A DNA stretch of 17,607 bases from Prevotella sp. UBA1395 (GTDB lineage Bacteria > Bacteroidota > Bacteroidia > Bacteroidales > Bacteroidaceae): assembly GCA_002305235.1 (NCBI GenBank), contig DBQL01000145.1, positions 1 to 17,607 on the forward strand. Reading direction: 5' to 3'. The notes under the pieces are model-generated. The model ran no database searches and was not told the DNA's origin. It worked only from the letters and a program-made list of their open reading frames with translations. Shown in pieces: positions 8,558-15,771 of the stretch (its first letter is position 1; every line of letters starts with the position of its first letter). The position numbers and the translations under genes were made by a program.

Positions 8558-10042
8558 TCAGAGTTTCACTTTTTTCTTTTTGCCTTTGCTCTCGTTCGAC
8601 ATCCTGTCGAGTGCGGTGACCACGTAATTATATTTCACCGTGCCATTGTCGTAGGGCAGTTTTACGTAGGTATCGGGCGTGATGGCCACGATTTTAGACT
8701 CGTCGTTGAGGTCGACATGCTCGTTGGCGGCAAACTGATAGACCACATACTTCCTTGCCTCGTCGTGCCACGACTTGCCCTTGGGCTGCTTCCAGAAGAG
8801 CATATACCCGTCGCTCGTCCACACAGCCTTTACACTTCGCGGCTTCTTGGGACTTTTGCTGTCGATGAAAGGCATTTGCGGTTGCAACGCGGGATAGCGC
8901 CAATAGGTGTCGCGCATCACCGTTGCGTAGTTGCCCACATTATCAACCATCGCCTTAGCATACCACAATACCGTGCCGCTCACATGGTGCATTTGCGCGT
9001 GCAATTGTCGCTTGGCGGGCAACTGATGGCTGTTGGGATTGTTCAGGTCGGGGAATTTTACGGTGCGCTCCACATCCTCGCCGATGAAAAGCGGCCGTTT
9101 CGACGCATACTTGTCCCACCACTTGATGAGCGTGGCATAGTCGGCCGTGGGATGACCGATTTGCCAATACACCTGCGGCACACAGTAGTCTACCCACCCG
9201 TTGTTCACCCACAGGATTACATCGGCATAGAGGTCGTCATAGTTTTGGAGTCCCTTGGTGGCCGATCCGTTCTTGGGGTCGGAGCTTTGGTTGCGGTAAA
9301 TGCCAAAAGGCGAGATGCCAAACTTCACCCACGGCTTGCGTTTGTGTATGGTTTCGCTGAGTTGTTTGACAAAGAGGTTGACATTGTTGCGCCGCCAGTC
9401 GCCAATATTCGTGAACCCTCCGCGGTTGGCCTCATACTGCCGTTGGTCGGGAATGACCTGCCCGGCCACGGGATAAGGGTAGAAATAGTCGTCGATATGG
9501 AATCCGTCAATGTCGTAACGGCTCACGATATCGTCGGCCACCCTGCAAATATAATCGGCATTTTCTTTCAGCGCCGGATTGAGGATGTACTGATTGTCGT
9601 AGACGAAATAGCTGTTGGGACGCTGCATGGCGATATGGCTTGCGGCCAAGGCTGTGGTGCCTTTGGTCTTGGCACGATAGGGATTGATCCACGCGTGCAA
9701 CTCCATTCCGCGCCGATGGCACTGGTCTATCATCCATGCCAAGGGGTCCCAATAGGGTTGTGGCGCCCGCCCTTGCACACCGGTGAGGAACCTGCTCCAC
9801 GGTTCTATCTTACTCTCATAGAGCGCGTCACACTCCGGGCGCACCTGAAAGATGATGGCATTCACGCCGTCTCGCTGCAGCGCGTCGAGCTGTTGGAGGA
9901 GCGTGCGCTGCATCGTCTCGGTGGATAAACCTTGAAATTGCCCGTTCACGGCCTGTATCCAAGCACCCCTGAACTCCCGTTTGCGGGCGTGACCCGACAA
10001 GACTACGAAGACGAGAAACAAGAGGAGAGAAAATCGTCTCAT
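8558..10042 (-). CDS. Secreted GHL10-type glycoside hydrolase-like protein
   Basis: This 494-residue protein is of the GHL10 (YngK-like, PF02638-type) TIM-barrel family, predicted to cleave glycans; no exact substrate is established. The start at 10042 gives a signal peptide (MRRFSLLLFLVFVVLSGHA), followed by the family opening KREFRGAWIQAVNGQF. The frame remains open upstream to 10150, but that part runs through the terminator and promoter described here. Core motifs are NAIIFQVRPECDALY, GMELHAWINPYRA, YDIDGFHIDDYFYPYP (residues 176-191, with the acidic residues expected near the active site) and YADVILWVNNGWVDYCVPQVYW. The last 100 or so residues (from about PRSVKAVWTSDGYMLFW) look like a fibronectin-III-type domain, and the C-terminus is a lysine-rich tail. 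A periplasmic or surface location is likely. It points toward, but is not part of, the arabinose cluster. Confidence 0.9.
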   Translation of the reverse strand: MRRFSLLLFLVFVVLSGHARKREFRGAWIQAVNGQFQGLSTETMQRTLLQQLDALQRDGVNAIIFQVRPECDALYESKIEPWSRFLTGVQGRAPQPYWDPLAWMIDQCHRRGMELHAWINPYRAKTKGTTALAASHIAMQRPNSYFVYDNQYILNPALKENADYICRVADDIVSRYDIDGFHIDDYFYPYPVAGQVIPDQRQYEANRGGFTNIGDWRRNNVNLFVKQLSETIHKRKPWVKFGISPFGIYRNQSSDPKNGSATKGLQNYDDLYADVILWVNNGWVDYCVPQVYWQIGHPTADYATLIKWWDKYASKRPLFIGEDVERTVKFPDLNNPNSHQLPAKRQLHAQMHHVSGTVLWYAKAMVDNVGNYATVMRDTYWRYPALQPQMPFIDSKSPKKPRSVKAVWTSDGYMLFWKQPKGKSWHDEARKYVVYQFAANEHVDLNDESKIVAITPDTYVKLPYDNGTVKYNYVVTALDRMSNESKGKKKKVKL

Positions 10043-10075
10043 AATGATGATGATGTTTTTAGGATTTAATAAGCG

Positions 10076-10083
10076 CAAAGATA
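10076..10083 (-). promoter_or_regulatory. Bacteroidetes-type -7 box of the GHL10 gene
   Basis: On the - strand this reads TATCTTTG, an exact TAnnTTTG box of the kind used by the primary sigma factor of Bacteroidetes, followed by C. It lies 33 bp before the ATG at 10042. No good TTTG -33 element is seen at the usual distance; the preceding DNA is instead the T-tract and stem of a terminator. Confidence 0.7.
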
Positions 10084-10084
10084 C

Positions 10085-10118
10085 AAAAAAAATAGGACAT
10101 GTCTCACGACATATCCTA
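10085..10118 (-). terminator. Intrinsic terminator upstream of the GHL10 gene
   Basis: On the - strand an 11-bp stem (TAGGATATGTC with GACATGTCCTA, one wobble, loop GTGA) at 10118-10093 is followed at once by eight T (10092-10085). This is a textbook intrinsic terminator in the direction of the outer-membrane protein gene, whose stop is about 200 bp upstream. Its T-tract abuts the TATCTTTG promoter box of the next gene. Confidence 0.8.
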
Positions 10119-10320
10119 CTTAAAATACTTACTAAAACTAAATTAACCACTAAAAATATGCTTTACAAAAGCTCTCCGGCCATACGGCCCCCGTTATCGG
10201 GAATCGTTGTCATCAGACGTAACACGTCATCAGACCGGCGGTCGGAGTGGCCTCGGAATCATTCTATATCAGGCCCCGCGACAATGGGATGAGGGTCGCT
10301 CGGCCATCTGCAGCCGGCAA

Positions 10321-11880
10321 TCAGAACCTGTAGCCCAAGGTCATGAGCAGCTGGTGGCGCTTGTGGCTCACGTCAACCCTGTCTGCGATGTTGCTCTCTG
10401 TGAGAGACGCCGCGTCTGAATAATAGCTCATAAAGGGATAGAACTCGCCGTTGGTCTGAGTGTACTGGTAGGCGAAATCGAAGGAGAACCGTTTCATCTG
10501 ATACCCGAATCCGCAGGTCAGTCGATTGGTACTCTTCCAGTTGGTATAGTCGGTCGAGGTGGCGTAAGCCGATCCTAACGAGCTGATGCTGCCATCACGA
10601 TAACCGTTCTCGTTGAAAATCGCGCTCTGATAGTTATATCCCAAGCGCACGGCCCAATTGTCCAAAATCTTGTATTCCAGTCCCAGTTTCAGCGTACTGA
10701 CGCCTTTGAGCGTGGCATTGGTATGGTCGTTCATACCCTGATCGCTATAACTGCTCTCATAATAGCCACCCGACCAATAATCGTAGTAGCCGCCATCGTT
10801 CACCCGGTTGTCTATCGACCCATAGTCGGCATACTCGTATGTAGCTCCCAAAGCCAGTTGATTGCCTACGGTATGGCCCATGCTCACGCCGAATTTCCAC
10901 GGGGTGAAGACCTTGAAATCGTATGCGGCCGAGTTTCCTTTGTCAATACTGCCTTGGGCATCTTCCATGGTAACATCGCTGTAACCTTTCAAGCTGAGGT
11001 CATACCAAGTAGGGGTATGCACATATAATCCGATGCGGAACGGCGACGACTCGATGGGCCTGAAGATGGCACCGACCTTGATATCAAACCCGCTTCCGTC
11101 AATGCGGAGGTCTTCCCAAGCCTTGGAGACTGTGCCTTGCTCAAGGTCTTCGGTGTAAAAACTGTTGCTGCGATAGTTCACGTCATGCAGACCGGCAGTC
11201 ACTCCGAGATAGACCCGATTGTTGATGTTGCCGCTCAGGTTGAAGTCGTACTCCCCGATATATCCCTTTTGATATTGCCCGAAGAGGTAAGCCGTGCCAT
11301 TGAGGAACTCCATTCCCACCTGCTTGCCGTTCTCATCGGTAAGGGGGGTCATCAGCTCCCGATAGTTGGCGTCGACCCCATTCCAGTTGTATTCGCCGGT
11401 AAGAGGGAATTTGATGGCCGAGAGTTTGTTTTGGGAGGCATAGCTCAATGTGTTGGTGGCCGTGAGAATCTGGTCGAAGTTACGGCTCTTGTGATAGTTG
11501 AATGCGAAGTTCAGATACCCGTTTCGGCCGTTACGCGCCGCATAAACAAACCCCACCTGATCAAAACTCGCATTGGTTTTGTTGCCATTGATTTTGGCCG
11601 AGATGCCGTTTCCCGACGGATTGGTGGTCTCGCCCTGCTGCGTTACCAGCCCGCCCGAGATGGTAAACTGGCTCGAACGAAACAGGCCTATGCCCGCGGG
11701 GTTGGTGCCAATGGTAGAGATGTCGGCACCCAAAGCCTCCATCGCTCCTCCCATGCCCACATAACGGGCCGTACCATTCAGCTCGTTGTCGACCAGTTTG
11801 GTATCTTGATAAGTTTCCTGCGCAAATCCCGATGCCGACAAGAGCGTCGCGATAGCCATCAGACTGTATTTGGTTTTCAT
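10321..11880 (-). CDS. OMPP1/FadL-type outer-membrane beta-barrel protein
   Basis: This 519-residue protein has a signal peptide (MKTKYSLMAIATLLSASGFAQ) and ends in an aromatic C-terminal strand, TLGYRF, the signal for outer-membrane barrel assembly. The N-terminal segment GTARYVGMGGAMEALGADIS followed by IGTNPAGIGLFRSSQF is characteristic of the OMPP1/FadL/TodX-like family in Bacteroidetes. Alternating hydrophobic and polar strands with many Tyr, Gly and Asn fill the rest. FadL members carry hydrophobic compounds across the outer membrane, but the substrate here is unknown. The gene starts 35 bp after the stop of the Gly/Tyr/Trp-rich protein gene, so both are likely in one transcript. The terminator at 10085-10118 would end it. 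Family call fairly firm; transport role inferred. Confidence 0.82.
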   Translation of the reverse strand: MKTKYSLMAIATLLSASGFAQETYQDTKLVDNELNGTARYVGMGGAMEALGADISTIGTNPAGIGLFRSSQFTISGGLVTQQGETTNPSGNGISAKINGNKTNASFDQVGFVYAARNGRNGYLNFAFNYHKSRNFDQILTATNTLSYASQNKLSAIKFPLTGEYNWNGVDANYRELMTPLTDENGKQVGMEFLNGTAYLFGQYQKGYIGEYDFNLSGNINNRVYLGVTAGLHDVNYRSNSFYTEDLEQGTVSKAWEDLRIDGSGFDIKVGAIFRPIESSPFRIGLYVHTPTWYDLSLKGYSDVTMEDAQGSIDKGNSAAYDFKVFTPWKFGVSMGHTVGNQLALGATYEYADYGSIDNRVNDGGYYDYWSGGYYESSYSDQGMNDHTNATLKGVSTLKLGLEYKILDNWAVRLGYNYQSAIFNENGYRDGSISSLGSAYATSTDYTNWKSTNRLTCGFGYQMKRFSFDFAYQYTQTNGEFYPFMSYYSDAASLTESNIADRVDVSHKRHQLLMTLGYRF

Positions 11881-11915
11881 TGTCTTGTGATATTTACTTA
11901 TTGTTGAAAAAATGC

Positions 11916-12905
11916 TTATCTTCTGCCGCCACCAAAGTGACCTCCGCCGCCTCCGGCACTTCCTCCGGACCGGCCACCACCAAAACTACCTCCCGATGAC
12001 GAGCCGCCACCGAAACTACCCGTGCTTCTGCTGCTGTTTCCGAATGATGGTGTAGACCGCGTATTGTTGCCAAAGTTGCTGTTGTTGTATGTCGGCGCGG
12101 TGCGAGTGCCGGTCGTGCGACCTCCGAACGAGCGGTTTCGATTGCTGCCCGAGGTGTAAGTGTTCGTCCGTGTCGTACTGCCCGAACCGGTATAACCACC
12201 GAATCGGCCACCCGAAGACACGGTGTTGCGGCCGTCGCGGGTCCAAGTCCGGTAACCGGTGGCCCCACGCGGATTGCCTCCGGAATAGCTTACATAGCCC
12301 CCTCCGTAGTAAGACCACCCGTAACGGCCATACCAGCCGAAATAATACGGACTGTACCAGCCGCCGTAGCCATAGTACCACGGGTCATACCAGCCGCCAT
12401 ACCAGCCGCCATACCAATCGTAATACCACGGGGCATACCATCCGCCATAGCCCGCATACCACGGATCATACCAGCCACCGTACCATCCACGGTAGCCGCG
12501 CGGACCATATCTGTAAAACCAAGGGTCATAGAATCCATCCCAACGACTCATGTATCGCGAGTAGGAATAATCGTCGTCATCGTAATAGTTCCTATTCGTC
12601 ATGATATAAGTCGTATCGATATATACCGAGTCGGGAGACACTCCGTAACCGCGTTCCAAGCTGATGATGTCACTTCCGATGGAGTCTACGCCGATCTTGA
12701 GATAGTAACTGCGAAACTTGCCGGCACGATTATACTCGTCGACATTACGGTTACTCCCCCGGTAATAGGCCGGGGCGTCATCCGTTACGACAGACTTCAC
12801 AACCTTATCCGACTTGTCAGGCACGAAATATAAATCATCGTCCTGAGCCATTGTCTGCAAAGGCATCATGCCTGCAAGGACTAAAAGTAATAGCAACTTT
12901 TTCAT
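11916..12905 (-). CDS. Secreted Gly/Tyr/Trp-rich low-complexity protein, function unknown
   Basis: This 329-residue protein has a signal peptide (MKKLLLLLVLAGMMPLQTMA), then a mature start of QDDDLYFVPD. Residues 21-105 are a folded-looking part that ends in SVYIDTTYIMTNRNYYDDDD. Residues 122-205 are an aromatic repeat tract built from WYGGWYDPWY-like units, nearly all Gly, Trp, Tyr, Pro and Asp. Residues 206-329 are rich in Gly, Ser, Thr, Arg and Asn with FGG and SGG repeats, ending in GGGHFGGGRR. I recall similar Bacteroidetes proteins labelled 'vitellogenin-like', but that label has no functional value. Composition suggests a disordered, sticky or self-assembling envelope or extracellular protein. 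It is probably cotranscribed with the barrel protein gene 35 bp downstream, so an outer-membrane partnership is possible. The frame is intact and has no frameshift despite the repeats. Confidence 0.85.
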   Translation of the reverse strand: MKKLLLLLVLAGMMPLQTMAQDDDLYFVPDKSDKVVKSVVTDDAPAYYRGSNRNVDEYNRAGKFRSYYLKIGVDSIGSDIISLERGYGVSPDSVYIDTTYIMTNRNYYDDDDYSYSRYMSRWDGFYDPWFYRYGPRGYRGWYGGWYDPWYAGYGGWYAPWYYDWYGGWYGGWYDPWYYGYGGWYSPYYFGWYGRYGWSYYGGGYVSYSGGNPRGATGYRTWTRDGRNTVSSGGRFGGYTGSGSTTRTNTYTSGSNRNRSFGGRTTGTRTAPTYNNSNFGNNTRSTPSFGNSSRSTGSFGGGSSSGGSFGGGRSGGSAGGGGGHFGGGRR

Positions 12906-12980
12906 ATCGTTACACCGTTAAATTGTTGTTCTTCAACAGTGGAGACACCATAGAAATGGCAGCATCCACTGATTACAATA

Positions 12981-12988
12981 CAAAAATA
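12981..12988 (-). promoter_or_regulatory. Candidate -7 box for the Gly/Tyr/Trp-rich protein operon
   Basis: On the - strand this reads TATTTTTG, matching TAnnTTTG, 75 bp before the ATG at 12905. A TTTG lies 15 bp further upstream (13007-13004), shorter than the usual 19-21 bp spacing. The AT-rich setting makes chance matches likely, so this is tentative. Confidence 0.4.
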
Positions 12989-13012
12989 TGATATAATCTA
13001 CTACAAAATTAA

Positions 13013-13043
13013 GGAAAAACCCTAAACCATAGTAGGATTTTCC
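13013..13043. promoter_or_regulatory. Dyad between divergent promoters
   Basis: GGAAAA (13013-13018) pairs with TTTTCC (13038-13043), and CCTA (13021-13024) pairs with TAGG (13033-13036), around the 8-nt loop AACCATAG. It sits between the - strand box at 12981-12988 and the prmA box at 13055-13062. It could be a shared operator. No + strand gene ends just upstream, so a terminator role is unlikely. Confidence 0.4.
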
Positions 13044-13054
13044 CTATTTTATTA

Positions 13055-13062
13055 TACTTTTG
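13055..13062 (+). promoter_or_regulatory. Bacteroidetes-type -7 box of prmA
   Basis: TACTTTTG matches TAnnTTTG and is followed by C. It lies 20 bp before the prmA ATG at 13083, giving a very short leader. No clear TTTG -33 element is visible. Confidence 0.6.
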
Positions 13063-13082
13063 CAATATTATTTAAGATTATT

Positions 13083-13949
13083 ATGAAGTATATCGTCGCT
13101 GATTTTGTCATTACATGCAACCCTGCCCTATTGCAGACCGCACGTGATCTTGTGGCCGATGCCGCTGCCGATGCCGGATTTGAATCGTTTGAAGACACTC
13201 CGCAAGGGTTGAAGGGGTATGTGCAAACCGACCTTTTCGACCGTGCGGCGTTAGACAGCTGCATTGCCGAAATACCTTTGGACGATGTTGTCGTGAACTA
13301 CACGACAGCTGAATTGGAGGATAAGAACTGGAACGAGGAGTGGGAAAAGGCAGGCTTCGACCCCATCAACATTGACGGACGGATCGTGATCTACGATGCC
13401 CGTCAAGAGCATCCGTCACTCGTTCCTCACACCATGCCCGTCTTTATACGCGCCCGACAGGCTTTCGGAACGGGCAATCACCAAACCACCCGCATGGTAA
13501 TTTCCACATTATCGGGTATGCCGGTGACCGGAAAGCGCGTGCTCGACTGCGGCTGTGGCACCGGAATCCTCGGCATTGTGGCCTCCAAGCTCGGCGCTGA
13601 AGAGGTCGTAGCCTACGACATTGATGAATGGAGCGTTGAGAATACGATGTTCAACGCCACAGAAAACGGTGTACACAACATCACCGTCCTGCACGGAGAT
13701 GCCCACGTGTTGAGTCATGTATGTGGTGTATTCGATATTGTCATGGCCAATATCAACCGCAATATCCTTCTCGAAGACCTTGTCGCCTACAAGGAAGTGC
13801 TATCGGCCGACGGTGTCATTATTCTCAGCGGGTTCTACGAACACGATGCCAATCTCATTCGTGAGAAGGCCCTTGAACTGAACATGACAGAGCGAAACCG
13901 AAAGATTGAGGACGATTGGTGCTGCCTTACATTAAGCATAGACCGATAA
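13083..13949 (+). CDS. prmA: Ribosomal protein L11 methyltransferase
   Basis: This 288-residue cytoplasmic SAM-dependent enzyme methylates ribosomal protein L11 at several lysine/amino positions. The N-terminal substrate-recognition domain spans roughly residues 1-100 and is followed by the family block ARQAFGTGNHQTTRMVI. The SAM-binding motif I VLDCGCGTGILGI starts at residue 153. An acidic loop ends motif II (VVAYDIDEWSVENT), and the motif-IV-like MANINRNILLEDL follows. The C-terminal beta-strand DDWCCLTLSID is typical. The length matches Bacteroidetes PrmA. The gene has its own TAnnTTTG box 20 bp upstream, stands alone on the + strand, and converges on the HU/LysM gene with a bidirectional hairpin between them. 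Confidence 0.95.
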   Translation: MKYIVADFVITCNPALLQTARDLVADAAADAGFESFEDTPQGLKGYVQTDLFDRAALDSCIAEIPLDDVVVNYTTAELEDKNWNEEWEKAGFDPINIDGRIVIYDARQEHPSLVPHTMPVFIRARQAFGTGNHQTTRMVISTLSGMPVTGKRVLDCGCGTGILGIVASKLGAEEVVAYDIDEWSVENTMFNATENGVHNITVLHGDAHVLSHVCGVFDIVMANINRNILLEDLVAYKEVLSADGVIILSGFYEHDANLIREKALELNMTERNRKIEDDWCCLTLSIDR

Positions 13950-13996
13950 ACAACATAACCGGGCAACAGCCCTTGGGGCTTGATGAGGAAACCGAT

Positions 13997-14032
13997 AAAA
14001 AGAGATAAGACCGCAAGGCCTTATCTCTTTTT
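13997..14032. terminator. Bidirectional terminator shared by prmA and the HU-LysM gene
   Basis: The arms AAAAAGAGATAAG (13997-14009) and CTTATCTCTTTTT (14020-14032) are perfect 13-bp complements. Inside, CC/GG closes a GCAA tetraloop after one A-C mismatch. On the + strand the stem ends in T5, and on the - strand it also ends in T5. It starts 47 bp after the prmA stop. It includes the stop (14021-14023) and the last three codons (Lys-Lys-Arg) of the - strand gene. Confidence 0.85.
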
Positions 14033-15757
14033 CAGTTTCAAGGCAGGAATCTTCACCTTTTCGCCGGCCTTAAACTCCGTGCGCCCGCCGTTCACAGCCT
14101 CGATATAACACTCCATGCCCGGTCCGAGGTTGGCTTTACTGATGCTCGACAAGGTCTGACCGGGTCTCACCGTCACCGTATGGTCGATGCCGGTAATGGT
14201 GTAGGCGCCCGTCCTTACCCTTACATCATTGTTATATGCCGACTGCCGCGCGGCGGCTTGAGATTCCGCAGCCGTTTTCTTGTCGGCCTTGGCGGCGGTC
14301 TCCTGCTGTTTTGCCAAAGCAGCTTTCCGTGCTTCCGCGGCTTTGACGGCCTCCTCTTCGATGCGTCGTTTCTCTTTCAACTCCGCCTCCGCAAGTGCTG
14401 CCGCCTTGGCCTGTTCAGCCTTTTCCAATTCCTGCCTCTGCCTGATGGCAGCCACACTGTCGGCCTTTGCCTTGGCCATAGCCAACGTATCAGGCTCGGG
14501 TTTAGACTTGACGACCGGCACGGGGGCGGTCTTTACCGGCACGGTTTCAGCCTCGAGATGCTGTATGCGGTTGTTCTTTTTGTCCAATTGACCCATCATC
14601 CACACCATCGCCCCGATGCATCCGACGACCAACAAGGCCGCCACACCAATCACAACCTTCAACATTTGGTGCTGTCGCTCCACCTGTTCGGCCAGTTCCA
14701 ACGTATGCAACCTGATGGTTCCAAGTCCGGAACCGTCATCCGTCTCATTGCCCTCGCCGACAGACGGAGCCTCAACTTCGGATGAATGAGTATTGTCAGC
14801 ACCCGCCGAAGGGCTATCTTCCATCCGTGTCGGGGCCTCCTCTTCCTGCGATGGGGCGTTCTCATCCTGCGATGGGGCCTCGTTGCCGGGCGTAGACGTC
14901 TCCGCCGCGTGATACAACGGTGCTATGCCCATCTCATCCGACTGTTCGTGGGTCTCCGACTCAGATTTCACGGCTACGGGTCGACGGCCGTTCAGCAAAG
15001 CCAGTTGGTTGGCATCCAATACCAATCGGTCTTCCCTGACCTCACCGACCGGACCCGCTCCCATCGTCATCACGTTACGGTTGTCTGTCGTCACGGCATC
15101 ACTCCCCCCCGCATCATCTGCTGCCGGGTGCTCGTCTGCCCTGTCGGTGCCGGGCGCCACCGCCTCTTTCGGACGGTCACCATTGAGTCTTGCCAGCAGG
15201 TCGGCGTCGATAACCAGTTGTTCGGAAACCTCGTGCGATACCGTTTTCGGCTCCGATGCCACCTCGGGCACATCGCGAACAGGGTTCGCAGACAGGGTTT
15301 CCACGGTCGCGGCCGGTGTCACTTCCGACACATTTGCAGTATCGTTGTCACTCTCAAGTCCCGTGTCGCCATCGCCGTCATCGTCCGACTCGACCATAGA
15401 GTCGGCGAATTTCCGGTCTATCTCATCAAATTCCACCCCTTCATTGACCACCACTGTCTCAAACTGCGCGAACGGACGGTTCACCTGATCGCGCATGGCA
15501 GCATCGGCCGTGAAGCTGATTTTGTCGCGTCCCTCAATGATAATCGGTTCCCCGGTGTTCACATCCACGCTCTTGCGCGATGCCACACTGGTCACCTTGA
15601 ACGTGCCAAGGCCCTTCACCTTGACCTGTTTCTCGTCGCGAAGACCATCGTTCACCACCTCGAAGAAGTGGGTTACCAACTGCTCCGCGGCCGCCCTGTC
15701 GATGTCATACTTCTCTACCAAGAAGCGGGCAAGGTCTTTGTTAGCTATCTTACTCAT
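14021..15757 (-). CDS. HU-like, single-membrane-helix, LysM-domain protein
   Basis: This 578-residue protein joins four parts. Residues 1-95 form an HU/IHF-like domain (MSKIANKDLARFL, VKVKGLGTFKVTSVASRK, and the arm region with VNTGEP). Residues 100-350 are an acidic, Pro/Ser/Thr-rich linker containing two copies of a 17-residue motif, QLVIDADLLARLNGDRP (180-196) and RLVLDANQLALLNGRRP (244-260). A hydrophobic helix VVIGVAALLVVGCIGAMVWM lies at about 368-387. An Ala/Lys/Glu-rich predicted coiled coil covers about 427-505. A LysM domain (HTVTVRPGQTLSSISKANLG to FKAGEKVKIPAL) covers about 525-574. LysM binds peptidoglycan-type glycans and HU binds DNA, so a link from nucleoid through inner membrane to cell wall can be inferred. 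The arm lacks the usual intercalating Pro, so DNA binding is uncertain. Gap to the HU gene: 14 bp. Confidence 0.88.
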   Translation of the reverse strand: MSKIANKDLARFLVEKYDIDRAAAEQLVTHFFEVVNDGLRDEKQVKVKGLGTFKVTSVASRKSVDVNTGEPIIIEGRDKISFTADAAMRDQVNRPFAQFETVVVNEGVEFDEIDRKFADSMVESDDDGDGDTGLESDNDTANVSEVTPAATVETLSANPVRDVPEVASEPKTVSHEVSEQLVIDADLLARLNGDRPKEAVAPGTDRADEHPAADDAGGSDAVTTDNRNVMTMGAGPVGEVREDRLVLDANQLALLNGRRPVAVKSESETHEQSDEMGIAPLYHAAETSTPGNEAPSQDENAPSQEEEAPTRMEDSPSAGADNTHSSEVEAPSVGEGNETDDGSGLGTIRLHTLELAEQVERQHQMLKVVIGVAALLVVGCIGAMVWMMGQLDKKNNRIQHLEAETVPVKTAPVPVVKSKPEPDTLAMAKAKADSVAAIRQRQELEKAEQAKAAALAEAELKEKRRIEEEAVKAAEARKAALAKQQETAAKADKKTAAESQAAARQSAYNNDVRVRTGAYTITGIDHTVTVRPGQTLSSISKANLGPGMECYIEAVNGGRTEFKAGEKVKIPALKLKKR

Positions 15758-15771
15758 ATTCTTCGTGCCGG

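Noticed and set aside
8441..9928. 495-codon + strand open frame
   Set aside because: It lies antisense to the well-supported GHL10 gene, has no recognisable domain and reads as the usual shadow of a GC-rich coding frame.
12290..12538. Repeat-rich DNA as a possible mobile element or minisatellite
   Set aside because: The repetition is explained by the aromatic-glycine codon repeats of the secreted protein, and the frame is intact.
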